From the NCBI GenBank assembly GCA_902482035.1, contig CABSYW010000009.1, positions 1-64,000 on the forward strand: a stretch of 64,000 bases of DNA. Direction: 5' to 3'. This document shows positions 25,181 to 32,225 of the stretch, piece after piece (positions within the stretch are counted from its first letter, which is position 1; every line of letters begins with the position of its first letter). Below the pieces are notes generated by a model. It saw only the letters and a list, made by a program, of their open reading frames with translations. It searched no databases and had not been told where the DNA came from. This DNA comes from an uncultured Collinsella sp. (lineage in GTDB: Bacteria > Actinomycetota > Coriobacteriia > Coriobacteriales > Coriobacteriaceae). Made by a program: the position numbers and the translations under genes.

Positions 25181-26962
25181 ATGCTGCTTACGCAAACGAC
25201 AACGCCCGAGAACGTCAAGGCTCTCGACCGCGCCGAGCTTCCGCTGCTCTGCGGCGAGATTCGCCACGCCATCCTCGAAAGCTCCGCCGCTGTCGGCGGA
25301 CACGTTGCCCCCAACCTGGGCGTCGTTGAGCTTACGGTTGCGCTTCATCGCGTGTTTAACTCCCCTATCGACAAGATTGTCTTTGACGTTTCGCACCAGA
25401 CCTACGCCCACAAGGCGCTGACCGGGCGCGCGTATACCTATATCGATCCGGAACGTTTTGGCGAGGCTTCTGGCTTTGCCAATCCCGACGAGTCCGAGCA
25501 CGACCTGTTCGCCATGGGCCACACCTCCACATCGGTGAGCCTGGGCTGCGGCTTGGCACACGCCCGCGATCTGGCGGGCGACAGCTACAACGTCATCACC
25601 ATCATTGGCGACGGCTCGCTTTCGGGCGGCTTGGCGTTTGAGGGCTTCAACAATGCCGCCGAACTCGACAGCAACCTGATCATCATCGTCAACGATAACG
25701 ACCAGTCCATCGCCGAAAACCACGGTGGCCTGTATCGCAATTTGGCCGAGCTGCGCGCCAGCAATGGCGCTACCGAGCACAACGTTTTCCGCGCGCTGGG
25801 CCTCGATTATCGCTATCTGGACGCCGGTAACGATGTCCAAGCGCTGGTCGATACGCTGCAGGAGCTGCGCGATATCGATCATCCCATCGTGCTGCACGTC
25901 TCCACCGCCAAGGGCAAGGGCTTTGAGCCAGCCCAAAACGACCCCGAGCGCTGGCACCACGTGGGTCCGTTTGACATGGCGACCGGGCGCAAGCTCTGCC
26001 CGGGCCATCCGAGCGAGCCTGCGCCGCGCACCTACGCCGACATTACGGGCGAGGCGCTCAGCGCCGCCATCGAGCGCGATCCGCAGGTCGTGGGCATCAC
26101 GGCCGCCACACCCTACATCATGGGCTTTACACCCGAGCTTCGCGCTGCCGCCGGCAAACAGTTCGTCGATGTGGGCATTGCCGAGGAGCACGCCGTGACC
26201 TTTGCCACCGCGCTTGCGCGCTCGGGCGCCAAGCCAGTCTTTGGTGTGTACGGCACGTTTTTGCAGCGCGCCTACGACGAACTCTGGCACGACCTGTGCC
26301 TCAACGACGCCCCGGCAACCATTTTGGTGTTTGGTGCGTCAATCTTTGGCACCACGTCCGAGACGCACCTCTCGTTCTTTGATATTTCCATGCTGGGCGG
26401 TCTTCCCAACATGCACTACTTGGCGCCGGCCTGCATGGAGGAATATCTGTCCATGCTGAGCTGGTCGCTCGACCACCGCGAGCATCCCGTGGCGATCCGC
26501 GTACCGGGCATCGGCCTGGTAAGCCGCCCCGACCTTGCGCCCGCCGAAGACACCGACTACAGCGCCGTTCGCTACAACGTGGTGCGTCAGGGCCGCGACG
26601 TTGCCGTGCTCGCGCTTGGCGATTTCTTTGAGCTGGGTGAGCGCGTGGCAAACCGTCTGACTGCCGAGTACGGCATCGAGGCCACGCTCGTCAACCCGCG
26701 CTTCGCAACCGAGCTTGACCGCGAGTTCCTCGATAGCCTTGCCGCCGAGCATCGCGTTGTCGTCACCCTTGAGGACGGCATCTTGGACGGCGGCTGGGGC
26801 GAGCGCGTGGCGTGCTATCTGGCATGCACGCCGTTACGTACGCGCACCTTCGGCATCGCCAAGGGCTTCCCCGACCGCTACGACCCCAACGAACTGCTCG
26901 CGCAGAACGGCATGACGGTCGAGAACATGGCCGCCGAAGCCGTAAGGCTACTCAACGAGTAA
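25181..26962 (+). CDS. Divergent 1-deoxy-D-xylulose-5-phosphate synthase-like transketolase
   Basis: 593 residues with DXS domain order: TPP-binding domain (GHTSTSVSLGCGLA, GDGSLSGGLAFEGFNNA, NDNDQSIAEN), pyrimidine domain (VGIAEEHAVTFATALA) and C-terminal domain (VTLEDGILDGGWGERV). It is shorter than typical DXS (about 620-640). The DRAGIVGADGxTHxG segment, whose Arg binds the glyceraldehyde-3-phosphate phosphate, reads VFGASIFGTTSETHLS. I therefore regard it as a DXS paralogue with possibly altered substrate rather than certain DXS. ATG 25181 has only GGAG 13 nt upstream. It ends in a strong terminator. Confidence 0.75.
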   Translation: MLLTQTTTPENVKALDRAELPLLCGEIRHAILESSAAVGGHVAPNLGVVELTVALHRVFNSPIDKIVFDVSHQTYAHKALTGRAYTYIDPERFGEASGFANPDESEHDLFAMGHTSTSVSLGCGLAHARDLAGDSYNVITIIGDGSLSGGLAFEGFNNAAELDSNLIIIVNDNDQSIAENHGGLYRNLAELRASNGATEHNVFRALGLDYRYLDAGNDVQALVDTLQELRDIDHPIVLHVSTAKGKGFEPAQNDPERWHHVGPFDMATGRKLCPGHPSEPAPRTYADITGEALSAAIERDPQVVGITAATPYIMGFTPELRAAAGKQFVDVGIAEEHAVTFATALARSGAKPVFGVYGTFLQRAYDELWHDLCLNDAPATILVFGASIFGTTSETHLSFFDISMLGGLPNMHYLAPACMEEYLSMLSWSLDHREHPVAIRVPGIGLVSRPDLAPAEDTDYSAVRYNVVRQGRDVAVLALGDFFELGERVANRLTAEYGIEATLVNPRFATELDREFLDSLAAEHRVVVTLEDGILDGGWGERVACYLACTPLRTRTFGIAKGFPDRYDPNELLAQNGMTVENMAAEAVRLLNE

Positions 26963-27002
26963 AAAACCTCCGCAAGGAAAGCATCCCTGCGGAGGTTTTT
27001 AT
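26962..27002 (+). terminator. Terminator of the DXS-like gene
   Basis: AAAAACCTCCGCA and TGCGGAGGTTTTT are perfect 13-bp arms around AGGAAAGCATCCC, starting directly at the stop codon and ending in TTTTTATTTT. Confidence 0.95.
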
Positions 27003-27018
27003 TTTCGCGACGCGATTA

Positions 27019-27235
27019 TCTCAATCTGTAACATCTAGGGCCCGAATTCCCGTCTAACTGTTACAGATTGAGATAAGACGTCTTAGTCCCTGACCTTTGT
27101 CTCAATCTGTAACAGATAGAGACCTTTTAGCCGTCCAGATGTTACAGATCGAGACATTCGAATTCCCCTGAAGAGAAAATCTCAATCTGTAACAGTTACT
27201 CGGCAAAAACGGCTGCAGATGTTACAGATCGAGAC
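27019..27235. repeat. Array of six 14-15-bp units in alternating orientation, period about 40 bp
   Basis: TCTCAATCTGTAAC occurs at 27019, 27099 (extended) and 27180. Its inverse GTTACAGATYGAGA occurs at 27060, 27141 and 27221. Successive starts are 41, 39, 42, 39 and 41 bp apart. The intervening 24-27-bp stretches are unrelated to one another. Each inverted pair could form a hairpin; alternatively the array may be a multi-site protein-binding region. It lies between the dxs terminator and the glu promoter. Confidence 0.85.
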
Positions 27236-27267
27236 AAAGCAACAAGGCATGCCGCCGCATCGGCCAA

Positions 27268-27300
27268 AACCACCACAAAGGTGCCTGTCCCTTTTTGGTA
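27268..27300. repeat. REP-like element (ACCACCACAAAGGTGCCTGT variant)
   Basis: ACCACCACAAAGGTGCCTGTCCCTTTTTGGTAG, near-identical to the block at 994-1031 except for decay of the 3' arm. It lies just upstream of the glu operon promoter. Confidence 0.6.
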
Positions 27301-27345
27301 GATACAATTACCCATAAGGTAAGTATGTTTCTGAGTTATTTCGTG

Positions 27346-27375
27346 TTGACCCATTTGAGCGCGATAGGGTATAAC
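27346..27375 (+). promoter_or_regulatory. Sigma-70-type promoter of the amino-acid ABC transporter operon
   Basis: TTGACC, an 18-nt spacer and TATAAC, 44 nt upstream of the first start codon. It is the clearest vegetative promoter in the window. Confidence 0.7.
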
Positions 27376-27418
27376 TCTACTCAACCGCTAGGGATTTTAT
27401 TGAGAAAGGTGTTCTACC

Positions 27419-28414
27419 ATGAGCAAGAACCTCTCCCAGCAGGTCGTTCTCGACCGCCGCGGCTTCGTTGCCGCCACCTTCGCAACCGTCGCCGGCCTTG
27501 GTCTTGCCGGCTGCTCCGACACCAGCGCCGAGGCCGACAAGGGTTCCGCCGCCGGCTCTTCCAAGAGCTCCAATGATACCGAAGCTTCCACCACGCTCGA
27601 CGCCAAGGCATTCGACAAGCTCGTCGACAACGGCCCCAAGGCCGATGACGATGCCATCGCCGCCAGCACCTGGGCCACGGCCGTCAAGGACGCCGGCGTC
27701 TTTAAGATCGGTGGCGTTCAGACTTCCACACTCTTCTCCCTCCTCAACGAGAAAGACGGCCAGACCCGCGGCTTCGATGCCGGCATCGCGCAGCTTCTGT
27801 CCAACTACATCTTGGGCGAGAACAAGGTCGAGATCACCCAGGTGACCTCGGACACGCGCGAGTCCGTCCTGCAGAACGGCCAGGTCGATGCCGTCTTTGC
27901 CACCTACACCATCACTGACGAGCGCAAGAAGCTCGTCTCCTTCGCCGGCCCCTACTACTACACCCAGCAGGCCATCCTGGTGCTCGCCGATAACGACGAC
28001 ATCAAGAGCGTCGACGACCTGGCCGACAAGAACGTCGCCGTCCAGTCTGGCTCCAACGGCCCCGCCATCCTGGAGGAGTTCGCTCCCAAGGCCAGCCAAC
28101 AGGAGTTCAAGACCGACGAGGAGGCCCGCCAGGCACTCCAGCAGGGTCGCGTTGACGCCTACGTCATCGATAACAACATGCAGCAGAGCGCCCTGGTCCG
28201 CGAGCCCGGCAAGTACAAGATCGCCGGCAAGCCCTTCGGCAGCAAGGAGCCCTATGGCATTGGCCTGCCGCTCGATTCCGACGGTGTCGCCTTTGTCAAC
28301 GACTTCCTTAAGAAGATTGAGGACGATGGCACCTGGACCGAGCTGTGGCAGATCTGCATCGGCGACCGTACGGGCGACACCAATGTTCCCGAGCTGCCCG
28401 AGATCGGCGCCTAG
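27419..28414 (+). CDS. Amino-acid ABC transporter substrate-binding lipoprotein (glutamate/polar type)
   Basis: 331 residues. The N-terminus has RRGFVAATFATVAGLGLAGC, a lipobox with Cys near residue 34 preceded by a twin-arginine, then a Ser/Lys/Asp-rich linker. From about residue 95 it is a family 3 solute-binding fold: TRGFDAGIAQLLSNYILG, DTRESVLQNGQVDAVFATYTIT, FAGPYYYTQQAIL and YGIGLPLDSDGVAFVNDFL. It probably binds glutamate or another polar amino acid outside the membrane. First gene of a four-gene operon with two permeases and an ATPase. Confidence 0.92.
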   Translation: MSKNLSQQVVLDRRGFVAATFATVAGLGLAGCSDTSAEADKGSAAGSSKSSNDTEASTTLDAKAFDKLVDNGPKADDDAIAASTWATAVKDAGVFKIGGVQTSTLFSLLNEKDGQTRGFDAGIAQLLSNYILGENKVEITQVTSDTRESVLQNGQVDAVFATYTITDERKKLVSFAGPYYYTQQAILVLADNDDIKSVDDLADKNVAVQSGSNGPAILEEFAPKASQQEFKTDEEARQALQQGRVDAYVIDNNMQQSALVREPGKYKIAGKPFGSKEPYGIGLPLDSDGVAFVNDFLKKIEDDGTWTELWQICIGDRTGDTNVPELPEIGA

Positions 28415-28502
28415 GCAGCGAGCCTGGTAACGGCCGCAACGAAACCATACGGAAACGCATGATGCGCTTTATTGCGGTAAACTGTTTCCTCACTGAGTTG
28501 TC

Positions 28503-28536
28503 GGGGCTTCCGTACACACGGGAGCCCCTTTCCTTA
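28503..28536 (+). terminator. Intra-operon attenuator hairpin
   Basis: GGGGCTTCCGT and ACGGGAGCCCC (one mismatch) with a 4-nt loop, followed by TTTCCTTA, between the binding-protein gene and the first permease. It probably lowers permease expression relative to the binding protein. Confidence 0.65.
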
Positions 28537-28552
28537 TCGGCAGGAGGTCCGC

Positions 28553-29212
28553 ATGAGTCTCTCCGAACTCTGGTCGCTCTATGGCCAGAACTATATCGAC
28601 GCGCTGCTAGCAACCTGGGGCATGACGCTTGAGTCGTTTGCCATCGCCATGGTACTGGCCGTCGCCGTCACCGTGATGCGCGTGTCGCCGCTCAAGCCGC
28701 TGCGCGTCTTTGGCGACCTGTATGTCCAGGTCTTCCGTAACATCCCCGGCATCGCGCTGCTCATCATCGTCGTCTACGCACTGCCACCGCTCAAGGTCGT
28801 CCTGCCCTACCGCACCTGTGTTATCGTCGCCACGGTCCTTTTGGGCTCGGCCTTTGATTCCGAGAACTTTATGAGCGGCATCAACACCGTTGGCGTCGGT
28901 CAGGTCGAAGCCGCCCGCTCGCTCGGCATGAGCTTTAATCGCATCCTCGCCAAGATCGTGATTCCGCAAGCGCTGCGCTCAAGCGTATTGCCCATGACCA
29001 ACCTCTTTATCGCCGTCATGCTCACTACCGCACTCGGCAGCCAGGTGCCGCTTAAGCCGCAGGAGCTCACCGGCGTGGTGAGCTACATCAACACGCGCTC
29101 GCTCGGCGGCGTCGCCGCGTTCTTTATCTCGGCGCTCGGCTACCTGGGCACGGCCTTTGTGGTGAGCCACATTGGCAACTATATCGATAAGAAGGTGAGG
29201 ATCCTCCGATGA
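28553..29212 (+). CDS. Amino-acid ABC transporter permease (HEQRo type), subunit 1
   Basis: 219 residues with five membrane helices. It has the family N-terminus (ATWGMTLESFAIAMVLAVAV) and the cytoplasmic EAA-type loop VGQVEAARSLGMSFNRILAKIVIPQALR that contacts the ATPase. It forms a heterodimeric channel with the next gene. SD AGGAGG is 5 nt upstream. The stop overlaps the next start (ATGA), so translation is coupled. Confidence 0.92.
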   Translation: MSLSELWSLYGQNYIDALLATWGMTLESFAIAMVLAVAVTVMRVSPLKPLRVFGDLYVQVFRNIPGIALLIIVVYALPPLKVVLPYRTCVIVATVLLGSAFDSENFMSGINTVGVGQVEAARSLGMSFNRILAKIVIPQALRSSVLPMTNLFIAVMLTTALGSQVPLKPQELTGVVSYINTRSLGGVAAFFISALGYLGTAFVVSHIGNYIDKKVRILR

Positions 29213-30042
29213 GCAAGCACTCCACCTCTGCGCTCACCATGCGCGATGCGCTCTACGAGGCTCCCGGCCCCAAGATGCGCGCCAAGATTCGCATCGGCAC
29301 CGCCATCTCACTCGTCGCCGTCGCCGCGCTCGTCGCCCTGGTACTGCAGCGCTTTTATGTGACCGGTCAGCTTTCGGTCCACTATTGGTATTTCTTTACG
29401 CACCTCACCACCTGGAAGTTCCTGCTTGCCGGCTTTGAGGGCACCGTTAAAGTCGCACTCACCGCCGGCGCCATCGCGCTGGTGCTGGGCCTGGCCCTTA
29501 TGCTCGGCCGCACCAGCGACATTAAGCCGCTGCAGTTGGTCTGCCGCGTGCTCACCGATTTCTTCCGCGGCGTACCGAGCCTTCTGTTCATCTATTTCTT
29601 CTTTTTGGTGCTGCCCCAGTACAAGATCGCGCTGCCGTCGTTTTGGATGCTCACGCTCCCTGTCGCGCTCGCTGCAGCCGGTGTGCTGGCCGAGATTTTC
29701 CGAGCCGGCGTCAACGCCGTACCGCGCGGACAAGTCGAGGCGGCCCAGGCACTCGGTCTCTCCAAGGCTAAAATCACCTTTAAAATCGTGTTGCCGCAGG
29801 CTATTCGGTTTATCATTCCGTCGTTGATTTCACAGCTTGTGGTCGTTGTCAAAGACACCACCGTCGCCTACGTGGTGAGCTACCCCGACCTGATGCAAAA
29901 TGCCCGCGTGCTCATTACCAACTACGACGCCCTCGTGTCGGTCTACCTGGTAATCGCGGTCATCTACATCCTCATCAACGTCGCGATCAACAAGGCCGCT
30001 GTCTATGTTTCGCACAAGACCGGCGCGACCATCATCCGCTAA
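29209..30042 (+). CDS. Amino-acid ABC transporter permease (HEQRo type), subunit 2
   Basis: 277 residues. An N-terminal 35-residue cytoplasmic leader precedes about five membrane helices. The motif FEGTVKVALTAGAIALVLGLALML opens the channel domain, and PRGQVEAAQALGLSKAKITFKIVLPQAIRFIIPSL is the ATPase-coupling loop. It begins inside the stop codon of the preceding permease gene. Partner of the two flanking transporter genes. Confidence 0.92.
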   Translation: MSKHSTSALTMRDALYEAPGPKMRAKIRIGTAISLVAVAALVALVLQRFYVTGQLSVHYWYFFTHLTTWKFLLAGFEGTVKVALTAGAIALVLGLALMLGRTSDIKPLQLVCRVLTDFFRGVPSLLFIYFFFLVLPQYKIALPSFWMLTLPVALAAAGVLAEIFRAGVNAVPRGQVEAAQALGLSKAKITFKIVLPQAIRFIIPSLISQLVVVVKDTTVAYVVSYPDLMQNARVLITNYDALVSVYLVIAVIYILINVAINKAAVYVSHKTGATIIR

Positions 30043-30078
30043 CGCTTTACCATTTCGAGTCATAAGGAGCCGAGCACC

Positions 30079-30843
30079 ATGGCACAGAGCACCTCTTCCA
30101 CCGGCAATCAGCCGCTGATCGAGCTCAAGCACGTCGATAAGCACTATGGCGACCTGCACGTCCTCAACGACATCAATCTGTCGGTCGACCGCGGCGAGGT
30201 CGTCGTTGTAATTGGCCCCTCGGGCTCGGGCAAGTCGACCATGTGCCGCACCATCAACCGCCTGGAAACCATCGACTCGGGCGAGATCCTCATCGAGGGC
30301 GAGCCCCTGCCGCAAGAAGGCAAGGATCTTGCCCGCATGCGTGCCGAACTGGGCATGGTGTTTCAGCAGTTCAACCTGTTTGCACATATGACGGTGCTGC
30401 AGAACGTCATGCTGGGACCGGTCGACGTGCTGGGCGTCTCCAAGGACGAGGCTCGTGAGCGCGCCATGGACCTGCTGAGCCGCGTGGGCGTGGCCGAGCA
30501 GGCCGATAAGGTGCCCGCACAGCTCTCGGGCGGCCAGCAACAGCGCGTAGCCATCGCCCGTTCACTCGCCATGCAGCCCAAGGCCATGCTCTTTGACGAG
30601 CCCACAAGCGCCCTCGATCCCGAGATGATCAACGAGGTGCTCGAGGTCATGGTCCGTCTGGCCCAGCAGGGCATGACGATGATCGTCATCACGCACGAGA
30701 TGAACTTTGCCCGTCGCGTGGCCGACCGCGTCGTGTTTATGGCCGACGGCCAGATCGTAGAAACCGGCACGCCCGACGAGTTCTTCGACCACCCCCAGAC
30801 CAAGCGCGCCCAGGACTTCCTCAACTCCATCAAGGGCCACTAA
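30079..30843 (+). CDS. Amino-acid ABC transporter ATP-binding protein
   Basis: 254 residues, GlnQ/GluA type. Walker A GPSGSGKST (about residue 48), Q-loop GMVFQQFNLFAHMTV, signature LSGGQQQR, Walker B AMLFDEPTSALDPE and switch ITHEMNFARRVADRV are complete. It powers uptake by the two permeases. SD AAGGAG lies 9 nt upstream. Last gene of the transporter operon; the following amidohydrolase gene begins 87 bp later and could be read through. Confidence 0.95.
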   Translation: MAQSTSSTGNQPLIELKHVDKHYGDLHVLNDINLSVDRGEVVVVIGPSGSGKSTMCRTINRLETIDSGEILIEGEPLPQEGKDLARMRAELGMVFQQFNLFAHMTVLQNVMLGPVDVLGVSKDEARERAMDLLSRVGVAEQADKVPAQLSGGQQQRVAIARSLAMQPKAMLFDEPTSALDPEMINEVLEVMVRLAQQGMTMIVITHEMNFARRVADRVVFMADGQIVETGTPDEFFDHPQTKRAQDFLNSIKGH

Positions 30844-30930
30844 CCCAATTGCCACGCGGGCAAATTCATCAGTAACGTTTGTCCCGCGCCACCCCTGTGC
30901 CATGTCCACCCGGATTCGAAAGCCGCAACC

Positions 30931-31740
30931 ATGATCGGAACCCGCACCTCATCGTCCTACAACCCGCATGTCGACGTCGACCCCGCCGACCGCCCACTCA
31001 TCCTCGTCGCACCGCGTTGGGAAGAGGCAAAGCCGTTTTTGAGCGAGACGCTCTCCCCCAACGAGGAAATCGCAAGTGTCTTTGTCGATGCCATTCTTGC
31101 CGCCGGCGGCCTGCCGCTGCAGATGTCCATCACCGAGGACATTGAGGTTATCCGTCATTACGTCGATATCGCCGACGGCATCGCTATTCCCGGCGGCCCG
31201 GACGTCAACCCCAAGCGCTGGGGCGACGAGCGCCCCTACGACCCCACACTGTGCTGCGAGATTCGCGACCGTTTTGAGTTTAAGCTGGTTAACGAGGTGC
31301 TCCGCGCCAAAAAGCCACTCTTTACCACCTGCCGCGGCACGCAGCTGCTCAACGTCGCCACCGGCGGCACCCTGTGCATGGACGTGCCGAGCCTGGGTGC
31401 GCGCGAGGGCCGCACGCAGTGGCACCATACCCACGTGCTCAACGACCCCGTACATCCCGTCGAAGTCGTGCCGGGCTCGCTGCTTGAGCGCGCGGTTGGC
31501 GGGCACAGGCTGATCCAGACCAACTCCGCACACCACTGCTGCGTCGATCGTCTGGGTAAAAGCACGCGCTTGGTCGCCAAGGCAACCGACGGCGTTCCTG
31601 AGTGCATCGAGGTCGAAGGCCAGCCGTTCTGCTTGGGTGTGCAATGGCATCCCGAGTACACCTGGCAGACGCTCGAGACCGACTTTAACCTGTGGAAGTC
31701 GTTTGTCGAGGCAGCGGCAAAGGTTAAGCAGGCCCGTTAG
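30931..31740 (+). CDS. Class I glutamine-amidotransferase-like hydrolase (gamma-glutamyl-GABA hydrolase family)
   Basis: 269 residues, peptidase C26/PuuD-like. The nucleophile elbow is TTCRGTQLLN (Cys134), and VQWHPEYTWQ supplies His (with Glu), completing the triad. GIAIPGGPDVNP and the HHTHVLN loop are typical of the family. It would cleave gamma-glutamyl amide bonds of small molecules. Its place behind a polar amino-acid importer suggests hydrolysis of imported gamma-glutamyl compounds, which is inference. No strong SD at ATG 30931. Confidence 0.88.
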   Translation: MIGTRTSSSYNPHVDVDPADRPLILVAPRWEEAKPFLSETLSPNEEIASVFVDAILAAGGLPLQMSITEDIEVIRHYVDIADGIAIPGGPDVNPKRWGDERPYDPTLCCEIRDRFEFKLVNEVLRAKKPLFTTCRGTQLLNVATGGTLCMDVPSLGAREGRTQWHHTHVLNDPVHPVEVVPGSLLERAVGGHRLIQTNSAHHCCVDRLGKSTRLVAKATDGVPECIEVEGQPFCLGVQWHPEYTWQTLETDFNLWKSFVEAAAKVKQAR

Positions 31741-31763
31741 CTCGCGAACCACGCAACAGATAA

Positions 31764-31806
31764 GGGCGCCCCGCCGGCCACATGGTCCGGCGGGGCGCCC
31801 TTTTAC
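31764..31806 (+). terminator. Strong terminator after the glu/amidohydrolase operon
   Basis: GGGCGCCCCGCCGG and CCGGCGGGGCGCCC, a perfect 14-bp stem with a 9-nt loop and TTTT tail, 24 nt past the stop. Confidence 0.95.
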
Positions 31807-31845
31807 CTATATGTGGCCGGCACGCAGCCCAAGGCCCGCAAGCTC

Positions 31846-32202
31846 TTATTCGGCCGCCTCGCGCAGGGCCGACATCGTTGCCGCATATTGCTGCTGCAAC
31901 GCATGCATTCCCTCGCGAGCACCGTCAACGGCATCGGCGCCGCGCAGCGCCTCGGTCACCACGACCGCCGGCTCGTACAGATTATCGAATCCCAGGTTCT
32001 GACTCACGCCCTTGAGCGTGTGCGCTGCCATAAACGCACCTTCGGCGTCTCCTGCCGCCATGGCGGCCTCCAGCTTGTCCATGCTCTCGTCATCCAAAAA
32101 CTTGAGGGCAAAGCGGGTAAGCATTTCCTCGCCCATCAGCCGAGCGCACGCGTCATCATAATTGGCGCCAATCTTCTCATACGCCTCACGCATGGAAATC
32201 AT
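31846..32202 (-). CDS. Histidine phosphotransfer (HPt) domain protein
   Basis: 118 residues, a single four-helix HPt domain. The phospho-accepting His is His61 in FMAAHTLKGVSQNLGF, the canonical HxLKG motif. HPt proteins shuttle phosphoryl groups between hybrid kinases and response regulators. It lies 23 bp downstream of the REC/HD-GYP gene with SD AAAGGAG, so it is in an operon with it. No histidine kinase is nearby. Confidence 0.92.
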   Translation of the reverse strand: MISMREAYEKIGANYDDACARLMGEEMLTRFALKFLDDESMDKLEAAMAAGDAEGAFMAAHTLKGVSQNLGFDNLYEPAVVVTEALRGADAVDGAREGMHALQQQYAATMSALREAAE

Positions 32203-32225
32203 GGATTAAAACTCCTTTGGTCAAA

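Noticed and set aside
25085..26290. 401-codon minus-strand frame opposite the DXS-like gene
   Set aside because: Antisense shadow without motifs.
27019..27235. CRISPR array
   Set aside because: Units alternate in orientation, are only 14-15 bp and no cas genes are near.
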